This document shows, one piece after another, positions 10,706-22,557 of a DNA stretch of 64,000 bases; the first letter of the stretch is position 1; the number at the start of each line of letters is the position of its first letter. Source of the DNA: Apoda limacodes (Eukaryota; Arthropoda; Insecta; Lepidoptera; Limacodidae); contig OX291542.1 in the NCBI GenBank assembly GCA_946406115.1, positions 24,687,321 through 24,751,320 of the forward strand, in the 5' to 3' direction. Under the pieces are notes generated by a model. That model worked only from the letters and a program-made list of their open reading frames with translations, did not search any database and was not told where the DNA came from. The translations under genes were made by a program, and so were the position numbers.

Positions 10706-12050
10706 GTATAGTTTGAAAAAAATTAAATTCAATGTAGGTTCAGTACCTATATTGTATTTAAAGTTTTTCAACTTTAACTTCCTTTTTTTATTTAAATTTT
10801 AGAATTACTACGGTTACTACGGAACCTCACAGTGCGCGTGAACCGACACGCACTTGGCCTGTGTTTTTATTTATATATATTGTTTTTCTTTGCGTGCGCT
10901 TCATTTGCCGATAAAGTGCCATGGTCGTTTGCCTTTGTATTTTACTGTTAACAATTTGAACATGCTTAAAATTACCGTGCGTTTGACAAATGAACTGGAA
11001 CTGACATTTTTAGATTTTTGAATCGCCGAAGCGCAGTAGCAGCAGAATCTGCGTCTTTCAGGTCAAGCGCGTGAACTAAACTGTGAACTAGTCGTGAACC
11101 TCTATGAGTGTGGAAGTGTGGCAGTTTTGCCGCGATGTGGCCTGACTGAGGCATTTAGAAGTGTTGTGTCTACGAACCTAAGCATAGATTTGGTCTGGTC
11201 ACAAGTGAATTCAAAAAAATATTTTAGACAGTAATATGTTTTATACAACATTACTGTATCTAGACAGCGGGACGTAATTGATTTTAGGGGAGACAAGGTA
11301 CAAAAGTAACGGCAGGACAAAAGTAACAAACGCTCTGTAGATTTGTCTAATGGTCTAATCGCTGCCTTCGGCCATTGAGGATTAGTTTGTAACCCATCCC
11401 ATGCCTGAGATAGGTTTCCAAGCGTATGTCGGGTTAGTGTGATGTAATAAAAGACGAAATATATTTTTATGCACGAAAAGTAGTTTTTTTTTCCTCTTAT
11501 TAACTTATTGTTTACGTAGGATTGAGATGTGTACATCTTTGCCGCTATTTTTTTTTAGTCGCCATGAGTTTGCTTGTATATTTTTATATTGTTTTATGTA
11601 AAACACATTAAGTTTTTAAGTTGCTACGTGATAATTGACAAATAATTGAGTGGGTTTAAAATTAACATTACACCATGGGGACAAAAGTAACGTATTCGGT
11701 TCAGGCAATTCGTGCTATTTACTAATTAGGATCTAGGATATATCTAAGGAATAGGTTTAGGGAAGTAAATATTTTATCTTTAGCTATTTAGTGCATATAT
11801 GAAAATCTTTAACAAAATAGCAATAGTTTCGGCAAGAAAATAGACGTTTACAAAGCAAATACTAAAAGTAAAAATAAGCTGCTGGTATATAATACACGTC
11901 TACATCAAATTAGTAACTCTTTTATAGGTCAATGTATACACTTTTACAACAAAGTTCCTAATAATATTGAAAAGCTATCAGTCAGTAAATTTAAATCTTT
12001 TATCAAACAACAATTTTGTAAAAAAAGCATACTACAATATTTCAGACTAT
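10706..12050. other. AT-rich DNA, repeated GGACAAAAGTAAC words, no gene
   Basis: No coding exon is convincing. The word ACAAAAGTAAC occurs at about 11298, 11317 and 11680, with related words at about 13478 and, inverted, at about 13928, hinting at an old repeat family spread over 11.3-13.9 kb. Confidence 0.4.
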
Positions 12051-12051
12051 A

Positions 12052-12350
12052 TAAATGAAAATCGGCCAAGTGCGAGTTGGACTCGCGCACGAAGGTTCCG
12101 TTCCATTATCTACAAAAACGAGCAAAAAAAATCACGTAATTTGGGAGCCCCCTTAAATAATATTTTTTTTCTATTTTTTAGTATTCGTTGTTATAGCGGC
12201 AACAGAAATACATCTTCTGTGAAAATTTCAACTGCCTAACTATAACGGTTCATGAGATACAGCCTGGTGACAGACGGACGGACGGACAGACGGACAGCGA
12301 AGCCTTTGTAATAAGGTTCCTAATTACCTTTCAGGTACGGAACCCTAACA
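12052..12350 (+). repeat. Lepidopteran dispersed repeat, near full length
   Basis: Begins AATCGGCCAAGTGCGAGTTGG and ends with GACGGACGGACGGACAGACG followed by GTACGGAACCCTAA. Inverted relatives are at 39362-39735 and 43165-43675. Non-coding. Confidence 0.7.
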
Positions 12351-13035
12351 AAAATCCATGGGGCTGAAGATGCTTAATTACAATACGCATAGGTTAACCA
12401 AATCAAAATAAAAATAATATAAAATTGTACGGCTTCAATTTTTTATTTAAAAAACATTGATTGTAGCGGTATTTTTTATGATTTTTTAAGAGTAACTAAC
12501 GAGTTTCTTGCCGTGTTCTTCACGTAGAAATTGTGAACCAGAGGGTGGGTGGGAATTTTAATAAATAGTATTTCATAACTTTGACGATCCAAAAGTGTTT
12601 GTAAAAACCTAATTTGAAAAAAAAAATTACTTTGACTTTGGCATACCTATAATGTAAATACTTACAATTTTTTTTAGTTTTCTTAGATTAAGATAAACAA
12701 AGAGAAGCGTTGCTGGTCGTGAAGTCTATAAAAAAGCTATAAAAATTGCTGATGGCAATTTTAATTTAACTTTATAGCCCTAGTAAGAAAACTGAACGTT
12801 GGCCATATCACATTCACCATATTTATTAAACTATTTGCTGTTAGTGCTTGTACTGGTCTTCTCCAATAGAAACTTTTGATGGTTATCGCAACAGCGATGC
12901 TATAGCTTCTCTCTACTTTCAACAAAATTTAGATCTTATAAACCTAAATCACAATGGTTAACTAAATCAAACACAACAATAAAGATAGTTATGTCTCGTA
13001 TGCCTAAAGCTTACTTGTAATTTTATAATAGGAAG
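12351..13035. other. No feature seen
   Basis: AT-rich sequence with poly-T runs and no supported ORF, exon or repeat structure. Confidence 0.4.
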
Positions 13036-13039
13036 GCCA

Positions 13040-13275
13040 TATCGCTTGTCGAACCTGTAATGGAGAAAAAAGGTGTCTCTAGTGTCGACCATAGATTGGA
13101 AGACAGGCAGAATAGGACGGTGCCTGCCAGGTGTAGATATTAATTGGTTAGAGCTACGGAGAGATCCTGGGTGCAAGCAGTTCAAGACCAGTCGTTATGG
13201 AAACATATGGGGATTGGGGAAGGGGAGGCTTTCGTCGTCGAGTGAACGGCTACAAGCTGAGATGATGAAGCAAAC
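13040..13275 (+). pseudogene. RTE-type LINE C-terminal fragment
   Basis: Across two frames the reading resembles the end of an RTE polymerase: TGRIGR, SWVQAVQDQSLWKHMG, then GEAFVVE and a stop. This parallels the W..AAQ.R..W...GEAYVQQW ending at 19700-19799. Frameshifted and short. Confidence 0.5.
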
Positions 13276-13563
13276 AGTGAATGTGAGCAATGTCTTACAA
13301 TAAAATATTGTTTTTTTTTGTTATGTATGAGAAAAAAAAAGTGTGTTATTACCATTATTATCAAAAACAATCATTATTTTATCTCTGTCCCAAATTAAAG
13401 TTATTTCAAGTAATGCACAGTATATCCACGATGTTACATTTGACCCGTGGCGTATTACTTACAACCTGACTCTGAGGACGAAAGTAACAAATGTCTTAGC
13501 ATTTTTAAAGTTCTGTAGCTCTTTAAAAACAATTAATATCATAGTATCTGTTTTTGTATTGTA

Positions 13564-13849
13564 TATGTCGGTGGCCGATCCTAAAATCCGGCAGATCACG
13601 AAATCCCTAGGTAGATCTTAAAGTATGAAAACGAAAGGAACAGAAATCGCACTGTATAAGTCATGTAAGATGGGTTAGGTTTAGTTTCTCTTTTGTAAAC
13701 GTAGATGCGGAGCGAGCGAAGCGAGCGGAGCGTTCCAGCCAAGCTTCATATAATAATCTGTTCATTTATATGATAATTTCTATTCCATAATTTACGGTCT
13801 GCCTCGGAATTTCGTGATAAGCTGGATTTTACGATCGGCCGCCGACATA
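13564..13849. repeat. MITE with about 45-bp terminal inverted repeats
   Basis: The left end TATGTCGGTGGCCGATC...TAAAATCCGGCAGATCACG is matched inverted by the right end, which reads ...CGTGATAAGCTGGATTTTACG then GATCGGCCGCCGACATA. A TA dinucleotide flanks both ends (13562-13563 and 13850-13851). No ORF; internal GAGCGAGCGAAGCGAGCGGA motif near 13710. Confidence 0.75.
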
Positions 13850-14394
13850 TAGACGAAAATTATATGTGGCTATGTAAATTTAACCGTTTAGATTAGACTA
13901 ACCGAAATCAGACGAAATGCGACAGTGTTACTTTTGTACTAGGCTTGTACAATATTATTGCACTGAGCATAAATCTTTCTTTCGCATTTTGTTAAATGTG
14001 ACCCAAATTATTTAACTGCTTTTTCGATTACTTTACATACTCGAAATTAGTTTCAAAAATCGAACTTTCTAGACCCCGGTTCGAAATGACTCACAGGTCA
14101 GCGCAAAAAATTGGCTGGAATTTCATTTCGTGCTGATCCAACTAATCGATCCTACGGAGTTCTTTTCTCGGGTGAGAAAAAGCGTCGTTTTGTACTTGGT
14201 ACGTAATACACTATTGTGGTATGGTAAGTAACTAAAAATGTTAGTTTGTAGATCGTTTCTACGCACAATATTGACAATATAGACCTATCATTAAAATACA
14301 ATGATCGTCACAGATTACAGAAAGTTTATGGTTTTTTTTAATTTTAAGCTTCTTGAGCAGATAAGGGCGAAAACGGTTTATTTTTTATTTTCTA

Positions 14395-14610
14395 GTTTGG
14401 CCCCAAAAGTGACCTCTATATTAAAAAAATATTTATTTATATTACTCGTCCGTGTTTGGATCACGAAAATTTAGAAATAAACTAAATTTTAACATAATTG
14501 GTCCAATAGATTCCGAGCAAATTGGCTGTGACAGACGGACAGACAGAGACATACATTAGTGATCCTATAAAATTTCATTTTTTTCATTCAGACGCACGGA
14601 AACCGAATAA
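14395..14610 (+). repeat. Dispersed repeat with GACAGACGGACAGACAGAG tract
   Basis: GGTCCAATAGATTCCGAGCAAATTGG-like segment followed at 14530 by GACAGACGGACAGACAGAGAC and a decayed tail. This word order is typical of a common lepidopteran repeat. Around it (13850-14394 and 14611-15300) I see no gene. Confidence 0.5.
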
Positions 14611-15313
14611 TAATGCGGGATGGTAACTCGTAGGCTGAAGAACAATTCAGAGCAAAAGTCAGTGGTTACGGATCATTTGGTATTCACCGGTGGCGGTGCC
14701 GGTGATAGAATGAAGAAGGTATAACCTATGTTAGTTTAATAAAAGATACATTTAAGGATTTTATTTTTATAAGTAAAGTATTATTAATGGTAAGATGCTT
14801 GCAGATGCAGATTAGTGCCAATTTATTAGAAGTTACTTCTGGTCACCAGGAACATTTTGTGATAGCATTTTTAACTCTTCCACGTCATGCCAGAGCTCAG
14901 CGTGGTAAAGTGCCGCTGTTTCAATCTCCATTTCAGCAGCGGCCACTAAAAATAAACAAAATAAAAACTTTTTAACAGAAAAAAAACCGGGTTTATAGTG
15001 CATCTTTTTGAAGCTGGTTGTTTTTTTGTTAAAAAGTTTTTAATTTTTACTTTTGAGTGACGAATTGCTTTTTTTTCTTGTACACTATAAACACAATCGT
15101 AACAAAATTTTATATAATCATCAACATAGAAGGCATGCCACCAAAAATTTTAAGTTTTAAATTCACTATATTAATTGGGAAGTATACCATTTTAAATAAA
15201 AAAAAAGAATTTTGCAAATCCGTCTGTATATAACGAAGTTATGCTCGAACATACATAAAAAATATATAAACATCCGAACTTATAATATCCTCCTTTTGAA
15301 GTTGGTTAGTTAT

Positions 15314-16085
15314 TTTGGGAGTCTTCAACGCCCACAATCGTGAGTGGCTCAGTTCTCGAACCAATAACTACGCAGGGATATCTGCTCATGAATTTGCTCT
15401 GATCTATGGATTCTCTCAGCTGGTACTTTCTCCAACGAGAATACCAGATATAGAGGACCATACGAGCTCCTTACTCGACCTTCTGCTGACTACACGTCCG
15501 GACGGATATTCCGTCTCAGTGGATGCGCCTTTAGGCTCCTCGGACTACTGTCTCGTTCGGACTGAACCAGATCCATCTGGGCCAATTAATTGACGTCGTG
15601 TATGGCATTATGAGTCGGCAGACTGGGATGGATTGCGAGAATTTTATGCATCGTACCCGTGGAGGCAGATCTGCTTTAGCTTAGAAGATCCTGACGTCTG
15701 TCCAGCCGCAGTCACTAAGTCAATCCTCGCTGGTATGGAATTTAATATACGTCCGTTAAAAACGACCGTAGTTTAATAGGTCTTGCAGAGAAGCTAACAT
15801 TCTTAGGCAAACTGCATATGAGGCTTGGACCACGGCTCGTAATAATAAGGATTTGAATATGTCTGGGGTTAACGCAAATTAAATGCTGCCTCAAGGTTCA
15901 GTAACAAAGCAACTGCCAGACCAAATTTTCAATTCATCGGCAAAATAGGTGGGCGACTATCCTTCTGGGAGTCGTGCTTTCTGGTCGCTTGTCAAAGCTG
16001 CCGAAGGGAACTTTTGGCAATCGTCGCTACCACCACTGCGAAAGACCGATGGTGACTTGGCCTATAGTGCTAAAGAGAAATAACT
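15314..16085 (+). pseudogene. LINE endonuclease (EEP) fragment
   Basis: The reading starts G-V-FNAHN-REW, where intact endonucleases have GDFNAHH or GDFNAHN, so the catalytic Asp is changed to Val. It continues to LLDLLLTTRP and GSSDYCLVRT, where the usual S-D-H is S-D-Y. After a stop at 15593 further pieces read RRVWHYESADWDGLREFYASYPW, split by shifts (described in parts: WDGLREFY, PDVCPAAVTKSI), and then a segment matching the linker before RT, AKEK, at about 16070. Two lost catalytic residues and several stops make it inactive. Confidence 0.8.
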
Positions 16086-16280
16086 TTAAAACGGCTGAAA
16101 CTATTTTGATGAAATATGTTTAACAATCGCCTGAAAACATGTTTTCAAATCATTCATTTCATTCATCCAAATAGTTCACCCGCTTAAGAGCTACGGTTTC
16201 TCAGACAGATACACAGACACACACACATAGCGGTTAAACCCTTATATAATACACCTCTTTGTGTGCCAGGGGTTAAAAAA
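16086..16280 (+). repeat. Dispersed repeat tail with ACACAGACACACACAC tract
   Basis: AAAACGGCTGAAACTATTTTGATG, a diverged middle, GAGCTACGGTTTCTCAGACAG, ACACAGACACACACACAT and CACCTCTTTGTGTGCCAGGG then GTTAAAAAA. This is a word order seen in many lepidopteran genomes. It abuts the endonuclease fragment and may be its own or another element's tail. 16281-16799 holds nothing I can name. Confidence 0.5.
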
Positions 16281-16799
16281 CACGATTTTTGTAAGTACCT
16301 AGTTTAGGCAGTGTGTGCGGTTAAACAAAAATTAGGTATTGTTTTGGTGGAAAAAAACAAACAATGTAGGTATAGGTAGCGCAATGTTAAATAATATTAT
16401 TATGCCGAGGTACCTACTTATTATAGTGAACGGCCGTTGTAGGTGTTCCGGATTCAGATTATTCTTATCAGAGTAGGGACGTAAGGAAAAGAAAAAGGTA
16501 TGTACCCAAATAATCAATTTAAAACTATAGGTACCTAACTATTTCACTTGCTAATTCTAATAAAATGTATGGGATGATATATGGGCTCATGACTAAACGG
16601 TACGGTTACGATATACACGACAACACGCAGCATTTTTTGGTGAGTCGATTTTTTTATTGTTTTTGCCTACCCTGACTTAAACCTCTGTGCACGCCATGAC
16701 ATCACACTTATCCCTGAGGGGCGTACAAACGTGATACCTGCGGCGAGGTGAGTCTATAAACAACCTATATAACAGCCTATATACAACATTAAATTAAAA

Positions 16800-17138
16800 T
16801 AAATTAAATATTTTTGGACACTACACACGGCGCCGTCTGACCCCAAAGTAAGCAAAGCTTTTGTTATGGGTACCAGACAACGGATACAGATACATATATA
16901 TTACTTTTTTTTTTTAAATACATACATATTATACATAAGTACACCCAGACTCAAGACAAACACAAATGTTTTTTATCACATTAATGTTTGGCAAATGCGG
17001 GAATCGAACCCACACCCTGTGCACAGCAGTCGGTCACACTACCAACTAGGATGCGAGGGAGGTTGGTTGCCCCTTGTCCGAACCCGGGATCCTAAACATG
17101 GCAGCCGTACGCTCTGTCACTGCGCCACGGATAGGTAA
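16800..17138 (-). repeat. tRNA-derived SINE, copy 1
   Basis: On the minus strand a tRNA-like head (B-box GGGTTCGATTCCC near 17000, A-box-like CTAGTTGGTAGTGTG) leads into the body with TTGTCTTGAGTCTGGGTG and AGCTTTGCTTACTTTGGGG, ending in CCAAAAATATTTAATTT. An extra tRNA-like piece (GCGCAGTGACAGAGCG) extends the head side to about 17135. A 90-codon plus-strand ORF across it is an artefact. Confidence 0.8.
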
Positions 17139-17139
17139 G

Positions 17140-18028
17140 AACAAAATAGCAGATGTATCCTACTAGTACCTATAGTACAATAATATGTTGTGTGTCTGTA
17201 CTATACCTAAGTATAAATCGGCGGCGCAGCGACAGCGTGTCGAAGACAACCTATGAGATAGAGATCTTAACAATCTCATAGCAGGATAAATCGCATTAGG
17301 TATTTGTATATCATAAACAAACAGTTTGTAAAATAATTCATCACCTAGGTCGTCATCAATAGGTAGCGCACCTATTTTATTTATATAGGAAGAGACTAGG
17401 TACTAGTGTAAGTACCTTATAGAATATAACGATAGGTACAATCTTCAAAGATTACTTGTAAAACGGCCATTGGAATGAATGAAATCAGTTGGCAATGTCA
17501 GACTGCATTGAAATTGAAAGAAGAAGCAATAATCATTAAATTAGGGATCGGGAATTTGGGATCTTATCTAGAATGCTGTAGACAAACATATACGTTTTAT
17601 TACAGTTACGAAGGTCCTCCTTTATCAGTATCAGGGTATTCGGGGTTAATAATAATATTTAAATATTCGGTTAAATAACAGTGCAAGTATAAATAAATAC
17701 ATACACTTTAAAATCATGTGAACGAAGTCGTGGGCACAGCTAGTGTAAAACTGTAAACTAAAATACCATCGTAAAATATTTGTTTGCTATAAATTATTTA
17801 TCAGGCATTGTTTAGACTTGTTCTTTATTCTTTGAGTATTATTTAATCGTTAAGCTGTGCTTGCCCTGATTTTTTCCCGTGGATTGTCCAAAAAAAATCT
17901 TTCATAAAAACCTGTCCTCACAATTACGAACACAACAAAAAGGATATCAGCTAAAGTGGTCGAACCGTTGTCAAGTTACTCCGCCATACATGTGGCAATT
18001 GATTTTAATTTATTATACATATACCTAT
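17140..18028. other. AT-rich DNA without recognisable feature
   Basis: Short frames such as the one at 17475-17678 have no motif or splice support. Confidence 0.4.
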
Positions 18029-19904
18029 TAGTCCGGTCAATTTAAACATTCGAAGCTACCTAAATACCCACCAAGCTAAAAATCGGTAAGATTGTTTAAA
18101 ATATGATTAAAAATAAAATTTGAAAGTTCCCTATCTTTCCCTGCATGGAAATTTTTTTAATCAAGGTCAAAGGTAAAAAAAAAATGATTTTTTTGCGATT
18201 TTCACCAAAACGGTAAGTTTTGTCTTAAAAATACTTCGGACAAAAATTGTAGATAATAAAATTATCTACAAAAAATTTTTTTTTACGGCTCACCGTTTTT
18301 GCGATATAACGATTCAAAAAGTTGTAATCGTCATAATATGCACACGTTTCCACGCCACCTATGAGGTAGTGTACTTAGCGCGTTTTTTTTAACGTAGTTT
18401 AAATTAAGGGACTGGGTTTCATTTTACCTGATATTCTTATAGTTATAAATTATGTATATTTTATATTATAAGTATAAGTTACAATGACCGATAGAAAAAT
18501 ATTTGAACAAATATTACAACTCGCCGCAAGGTATGTACTTCGCCACAATTATGGCACAGAGGCGTGGTGGTGCTTTTCTTCAAAAAAGGTGACAATACGC
18601 TCCTTAAGAATTACAGACCCATCACGCTTCTGAGCCATGTTTATAAGCTGTTTTTAAGAGTAATTACGAACCGTCTCGCTTGCAAGTTCGACGACTTCCA
18701 GCCTCCCGAACAAGCCGGTTTCCGAAGAGGCTATAGCACCGTAGACCACATACATACACTGCGGCAAATTATACAGAATACAGAAGACTATAATCGGCCC
18801 CTTTGCTTAGCGTTTGTGGACTATGAGAACGAATTCGATTCGGTGGAAACATGGGCAGTGCTACAGGCTTTACAAAGATGCCGTATTGATCATCGGTATA
18901 TCGAGGTGCTAAAATGCTTGTACGATAACGCTATCATGTCAGTCCGTCTCCAGGATTAGAACTCGAAACCGATTTAATTGCAGAGAGGTGTGAGACAGGG
19001 AGATGTCATATCTCCAAAACTGTTCACAAATGCGTTGGAAGATGTCTTTAAGCTTCTGGACTGGGACGGTTTGGGCATCAATGTTAATGGCGAGTACATT
19101 ACCCACCTTCGGTTTGCCGAAGATATTGTGGCCATGGCAGAATCAATGGAGGACCTTAGCACAATGCTCGAAAGCCTCAGTAGAGCTTCCCAACGAGTGG
19201 GCCTTAAGGTAAAGATGGACAAGACGAAAATCATGTCGAATGGCCATGTAGCACCCACTCCAATAACTGTTGGGAAGTCTACACTCGAAGTTGTTGACGA
19301 ATACGTATACCTGGGACAAACGGTTCCATTAGGTAGGTCCAATTTCGAGAAAGAGGCTAATCGCCGAATCCAACTCGGTTGGGCAGCGTTCGGAAAACTG
19401 CGTACTATTTTCGCGTCCTTAATACCCCAGTGCTTGAAGACAAAAGTCTTCAACCAGTGTGTGTTGCCAGTGATGACTTACGGCACTGAGCCGTGGCCGC
19501 TAACTATGGGCCTTATACGAAAGACCGCTCAGCGGGCGAAGAAAAGATGCTCGGAGTTTCCCTACGTGATCGAATCAGGAATGAGGAAATCCGTAGGAGA
19601 ACTAAAGTCACATAGCCGGTGGGGGAAGAAGGTTCTCGAGTGGCGACCACGAACCGGAAAGCGCAGCGTGGGACGGCCCCCCGCTAGAATAGACCTCGTA
19701 AAGGTAGCGGGGAGCCGTTGGTTACAGGCGGCACAGAGTCGCACGCTGTGGAGAAAGTTTGGTGAGGCATATGTCCAGCAGTGGACGTCAATGGGCTGAT
19801 ATGATTTTATTTTTAATCATATTTTAAACAATCTTGTTGATTTTCAGGTTGGTGGGAATTTAGATAGCTTTACTCTTATTATTTCATCTAATTTGACCGG
19901 ACTA
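18029..19904. mobile_element. TIR DNA transposon (CTAT target duplication) containing an RTE insertion
   Basis: The ends TAGTCCGGTCAA (left) and, inverted, TTGACCGGACTA (right) are identical for 12 bases. Diverged inverted homology then runs about 90 bp inward, including GCTA.CTAAAT.CCCACCAA and AAGATTGTTTAAAATATGAT. Both sides are flanked by CTAT (18025-18028 and 19905-19908). The inverted homology stops exactly where the RTE tail begins (about 19803). Hence the RTE copy seems to have landed inside this element beside its right arm. The DNA transposon's own transposase is absent, and a 4-bp duplication does not by itself fix the superfamily. Confidence 0.72.
18540..19803 (+). pseudogene. RTE-type LINE reverse transcriptase, 5'-truncated
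   Basis: Two consecutive readings, 18564-18959 and 18978-19799, show RT blocks: FFKKGD, NYRPITLLSHVYKLF, EQAGFRRGYSTVDHI and VDYENEFDSV. A frame break follows, then QRGVRQGDVISPKLFTNALE and LRFAEDIV. Intact copies have F/Y-A-D-D-I there, so the second catalytic Asp position reads E-D. YVYLGQTV, LKTKVFNQCVLPVMTYG and the ending GEAYVQQWTSMG with a stop complete the C-terminus. The stop is followed by TATGAT, the tail typical of the clade. The break near 18960 and the altered YADD box mark it as dead. Confidence 0.88.
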
Positions 19905-19908
19905 CTAT

Positions 19909-20584
19909 AGGAATATTATTATAATATAGTACCTATGTAGAAGCATTTGGTGTGGTGACCACTCGTATTTGGCCGATTATTAACGAAAAAAATTTGAATA
20001 ATACATACTTCGAAGTTTTTTTACTATTTCTAAATTTTTTTTCATTCTTGCCAAGTCTGACTCTATTTCTTCTTGTACACATTCGTAATAATTGTGATCA
20101 TTGACATCGATGTGAAAAACATTTTGTGTAGAATTATTCATTATCGGCACCTTTGATCGATTCGTTATTTAGGTATTTAGGTACTACAGTAAATATTTTT
20201 GTAGCTTTACGAAAACAACTACACTCAGCTCAAAACTTCGTTTCGCGCCAAAAAGGGTTTCCTCTAAAGTAAGGTTTTTAGAATAAGGCAAAGGTAATTT
20301 ATACAGGCGTAAATTAAGTAACAAACAAATTAAAGCAAGTCAAAAATAGTTTAGTGTTGTGGTTGTGACAACTTGTGACGATATGAACATAGAGAACTGG
20401 ACAAAGGATTTGATATTTGAACAAAATAATTATTCATTAGTATACGCCATCTATAAGTAATCAGTAGATAATAAACTGCACACGACATAATTTCAAATTG
20501 AATTCTTAAATATGTCATAAAAAAAATACGTATTTTAAATTGTTCCCGCCTGCGATTTCTGCCGTGGCGCCTTAGCGGCTCAAA
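19909..20584. other. No gene seen
   Basis: AT-rich; a 93-codon minus-strand frame at 20351-20632 has no motif and overlaps the start of the next LINE piece. Confidence 0.4.
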
Positions 20585-21235
20585 TGACAGATGTGCCAGA
20601 CTAGATGTTGGCGATTTCAATAGCCACCACACGATGTGGGGTTATCGTGAGACAAATCACGACGGTGAGGCAGTTGAAGCGTGGGTGGAGGCCAACGGCC
20701 TTACTCTGCTAAGTTACCAGCGTCTTTGAACAGTGGTTGATGGTGGCGTGGCTATAGCCCTGACCTCATCTTTGTCAGTGAAAATATCAGCCGCCAGTGC
20801 TCAAAATCCATTTTCCAGCCGTTTTCAAGTCCATCTTCTTTTAGAAAAAAGCCGCTTGCGACGTCAAAGAAATGGTGTTCCCTTACCTTAAATTTTTTGA
20901 AAAAACAGAAGATACACCTAGGCCAGTATTATAAAGCCAAAAACTGCCTCCGACAAAATCCCAGTAAAACAGTGAACTGCGTGTTCCACCTGCGTAACTA
21001 TTAAGCGCAGAGAAATTTCCACGTGGCGTGGGTGGGAAAACTGCCCTCGCCCAAGTATCGAACTTGGGTGTCACGCTGGACAGGGCTCTGACGTACAAGA
21101 TACACTGCGTCAATACTCAAATGAGGTTCAGCTCCTACAACGACCTCTTACGCAAGCTAACGTCAACAGACTGGGGAACTTCACCGCACACCTTGTGTAC
21201 TTGCGTAAATAAATTTGAACTGAGCACAGAGTAAT
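20585..21235 (+). pseudogene. Jockey-type LINE with internal deletion (endonuclease joined to RT end)
   Basis: About 20605-20800 reads VGDFNSHHTMWGYRETNHDG and continues to a decayed PDLIFVSENIS, the start and middle of a LINE endonuclease. From about 21060 the reading is GVTLDRALTYKIHC, then YNDLLRKLTSTDWGTSPHTL, which belongs to the far C-terminal side of the RT. More than 1 kb of the normal element is missing between them. Stops and shifts are present. Confidence 0.78.
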
Positions 21236-21919
21236 GGATAAAAATTTCATTACTATAACGGTCTCAGTCATTCTCTTAAATAAGTTGCCGTCTACGTTAG
21301 ACAATGGTATCAGATCCTACCACTTAATTAATCCAATTGTCAAGTTCTAATTATTTCAAAATCCTTATATTATCCTATACTTATATGATAATGAAACCCT
21401 GGATAACAAGGTACTTACGTAAATGAAATAAACTCGAACGTATAGGTACTACACTACATCGCCTAACCTAAACGTACCTAACTATTAGAGTATTGTACTA
21501 AGTAATGTAGTAAGTATGGAAATGTATACAGATTTTAAAATAATTTGAACTTAATTGGATACGTGATCGTTTAAGTGGTAGGATCTGATACTATTGTGTA
21601 ACGTACCTAGACCGCAAGTTATTTTAAGAGAATGACTTTTTTATCCTTTACCCCTGTGTTCTGATCAAATTTATTTGATGTTGTTGTTTTAAAGTTATCC
21701 TGTGATATCTTTTCTCATACACAAGTTTCGCTACGTCTCTGTCACACTTTTGCGACCTTTTTTTGTTACATCTAGCTAGGAAATGCGCTGTTCCGTTCTC
21801 CATGTCTTTGCACTTGATTCACCTAAAACAAGGGAAAATGCATATTACCATGGGAAAATTCAAATAGCCTTTTGTATTTGGCAACACTGTATTCTGGTCT
21901 TCATTCATTTTGGTTTTGG
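21236..21919. other. No gene seen
   Basis: Two stretches, near 21300 and 21570, share inverted words around GTGGTAGGATCTGATAC and GTATCAGATCCTACCAC. They may be the ends of a small unclassified inverted-repeat element at about 21306-21592. Confidence 0.4.
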
Positions 21920-21990
21920 TTTCACTAAGGTGGCAAACAAGCTGTCGGTCCACCTGATGGTAGGCGGTCACCGTACTACTAGTTAAAGTG
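21920..21990 (-). repeat. CR1/Jockey-type LINE 3' end
   Basis: CACTAAGGTGGCAAACAAGC...CACCTGATGGTAGGCGGTCACC is the inverted form of the tail at 10440-10510. Confidence 0.7.
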
Positions 21991-22316
21991 CTAAAAGGAT
22001 ATTTTGCACCCACCTTAACGTATTTAGTGGATTTTTGTCGTTCTTTACCTTTAGCACCTCCTGTCTAACACCACTATTGATAACTTTCGACATGATGCTT
22101 TAATTATTTTAAAAATACACAGCGAACAAGCGAAGCAACGCGTAACTTGTCAAAAAACAGCGTTTTGCAGTAAAGATCATCGAAAATCGGATTTAACTGC
22201 TAAAAGTTTTTTAGTTAATAAATAAAGTAATAATTTTAGGAAATCATCAATCATTTTATAATAACCAAAAGTAGTGTATTACTTTTTTTTATTCTGACTG
22301 ACTATGCATTTGGCTG

Positions 22317-22557
22317 TTGCAGCTATTACTGCTTTACCGGGCTTTTTGGGGCGAGACTCTCAAAAAGCCTCAGCCCAACGCTCAAGGGCTCTCCGCGGGG
22401 GGAGCCTCGGCTTGGTTTCTCGCTCTCACGGGCGTCCCTTCGACCGGCGTGAGCCTCGAACCCGAAGGTGAGTCACCGCCAGGAGGGGAGTTCCCTGTTA
22501 CGCGGCTGCGGTTGCGATTGAGTGGGGGCGAGAAGCGCCCCGGCACTCTTTGATACA
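22317..22557 (-). repeat. GC-rich dispersed repeat (partner at 29033-29245)
   Basis: Far more GC-rich than its surroundings. On the minus strand it reads GTGCCGGGGCGCTTCTCGCC...CTCCCCTCCTGGCGGTGACTCA...GGGTTCGAGGCTCACGCC and then GAAGGGACG, matching the plus strand at 29079-29243 closely. Unknown family; a 78-codon frame over it has no recognised domain. It lies 250 bp upstream of the Max start codon. Confidence 0.65.

Noticed and set aside
18974..19453. 159-codon minus-strand ORF
   Set aside because: Shadow of the RTE reverse transcriptase on the other strand.
22317..22553. 78-codon GC-rich ORF upstream of Max
   Set aside because: Belongs to a dispersed repeat with a partner at 29 kb that does not keep the same frame.
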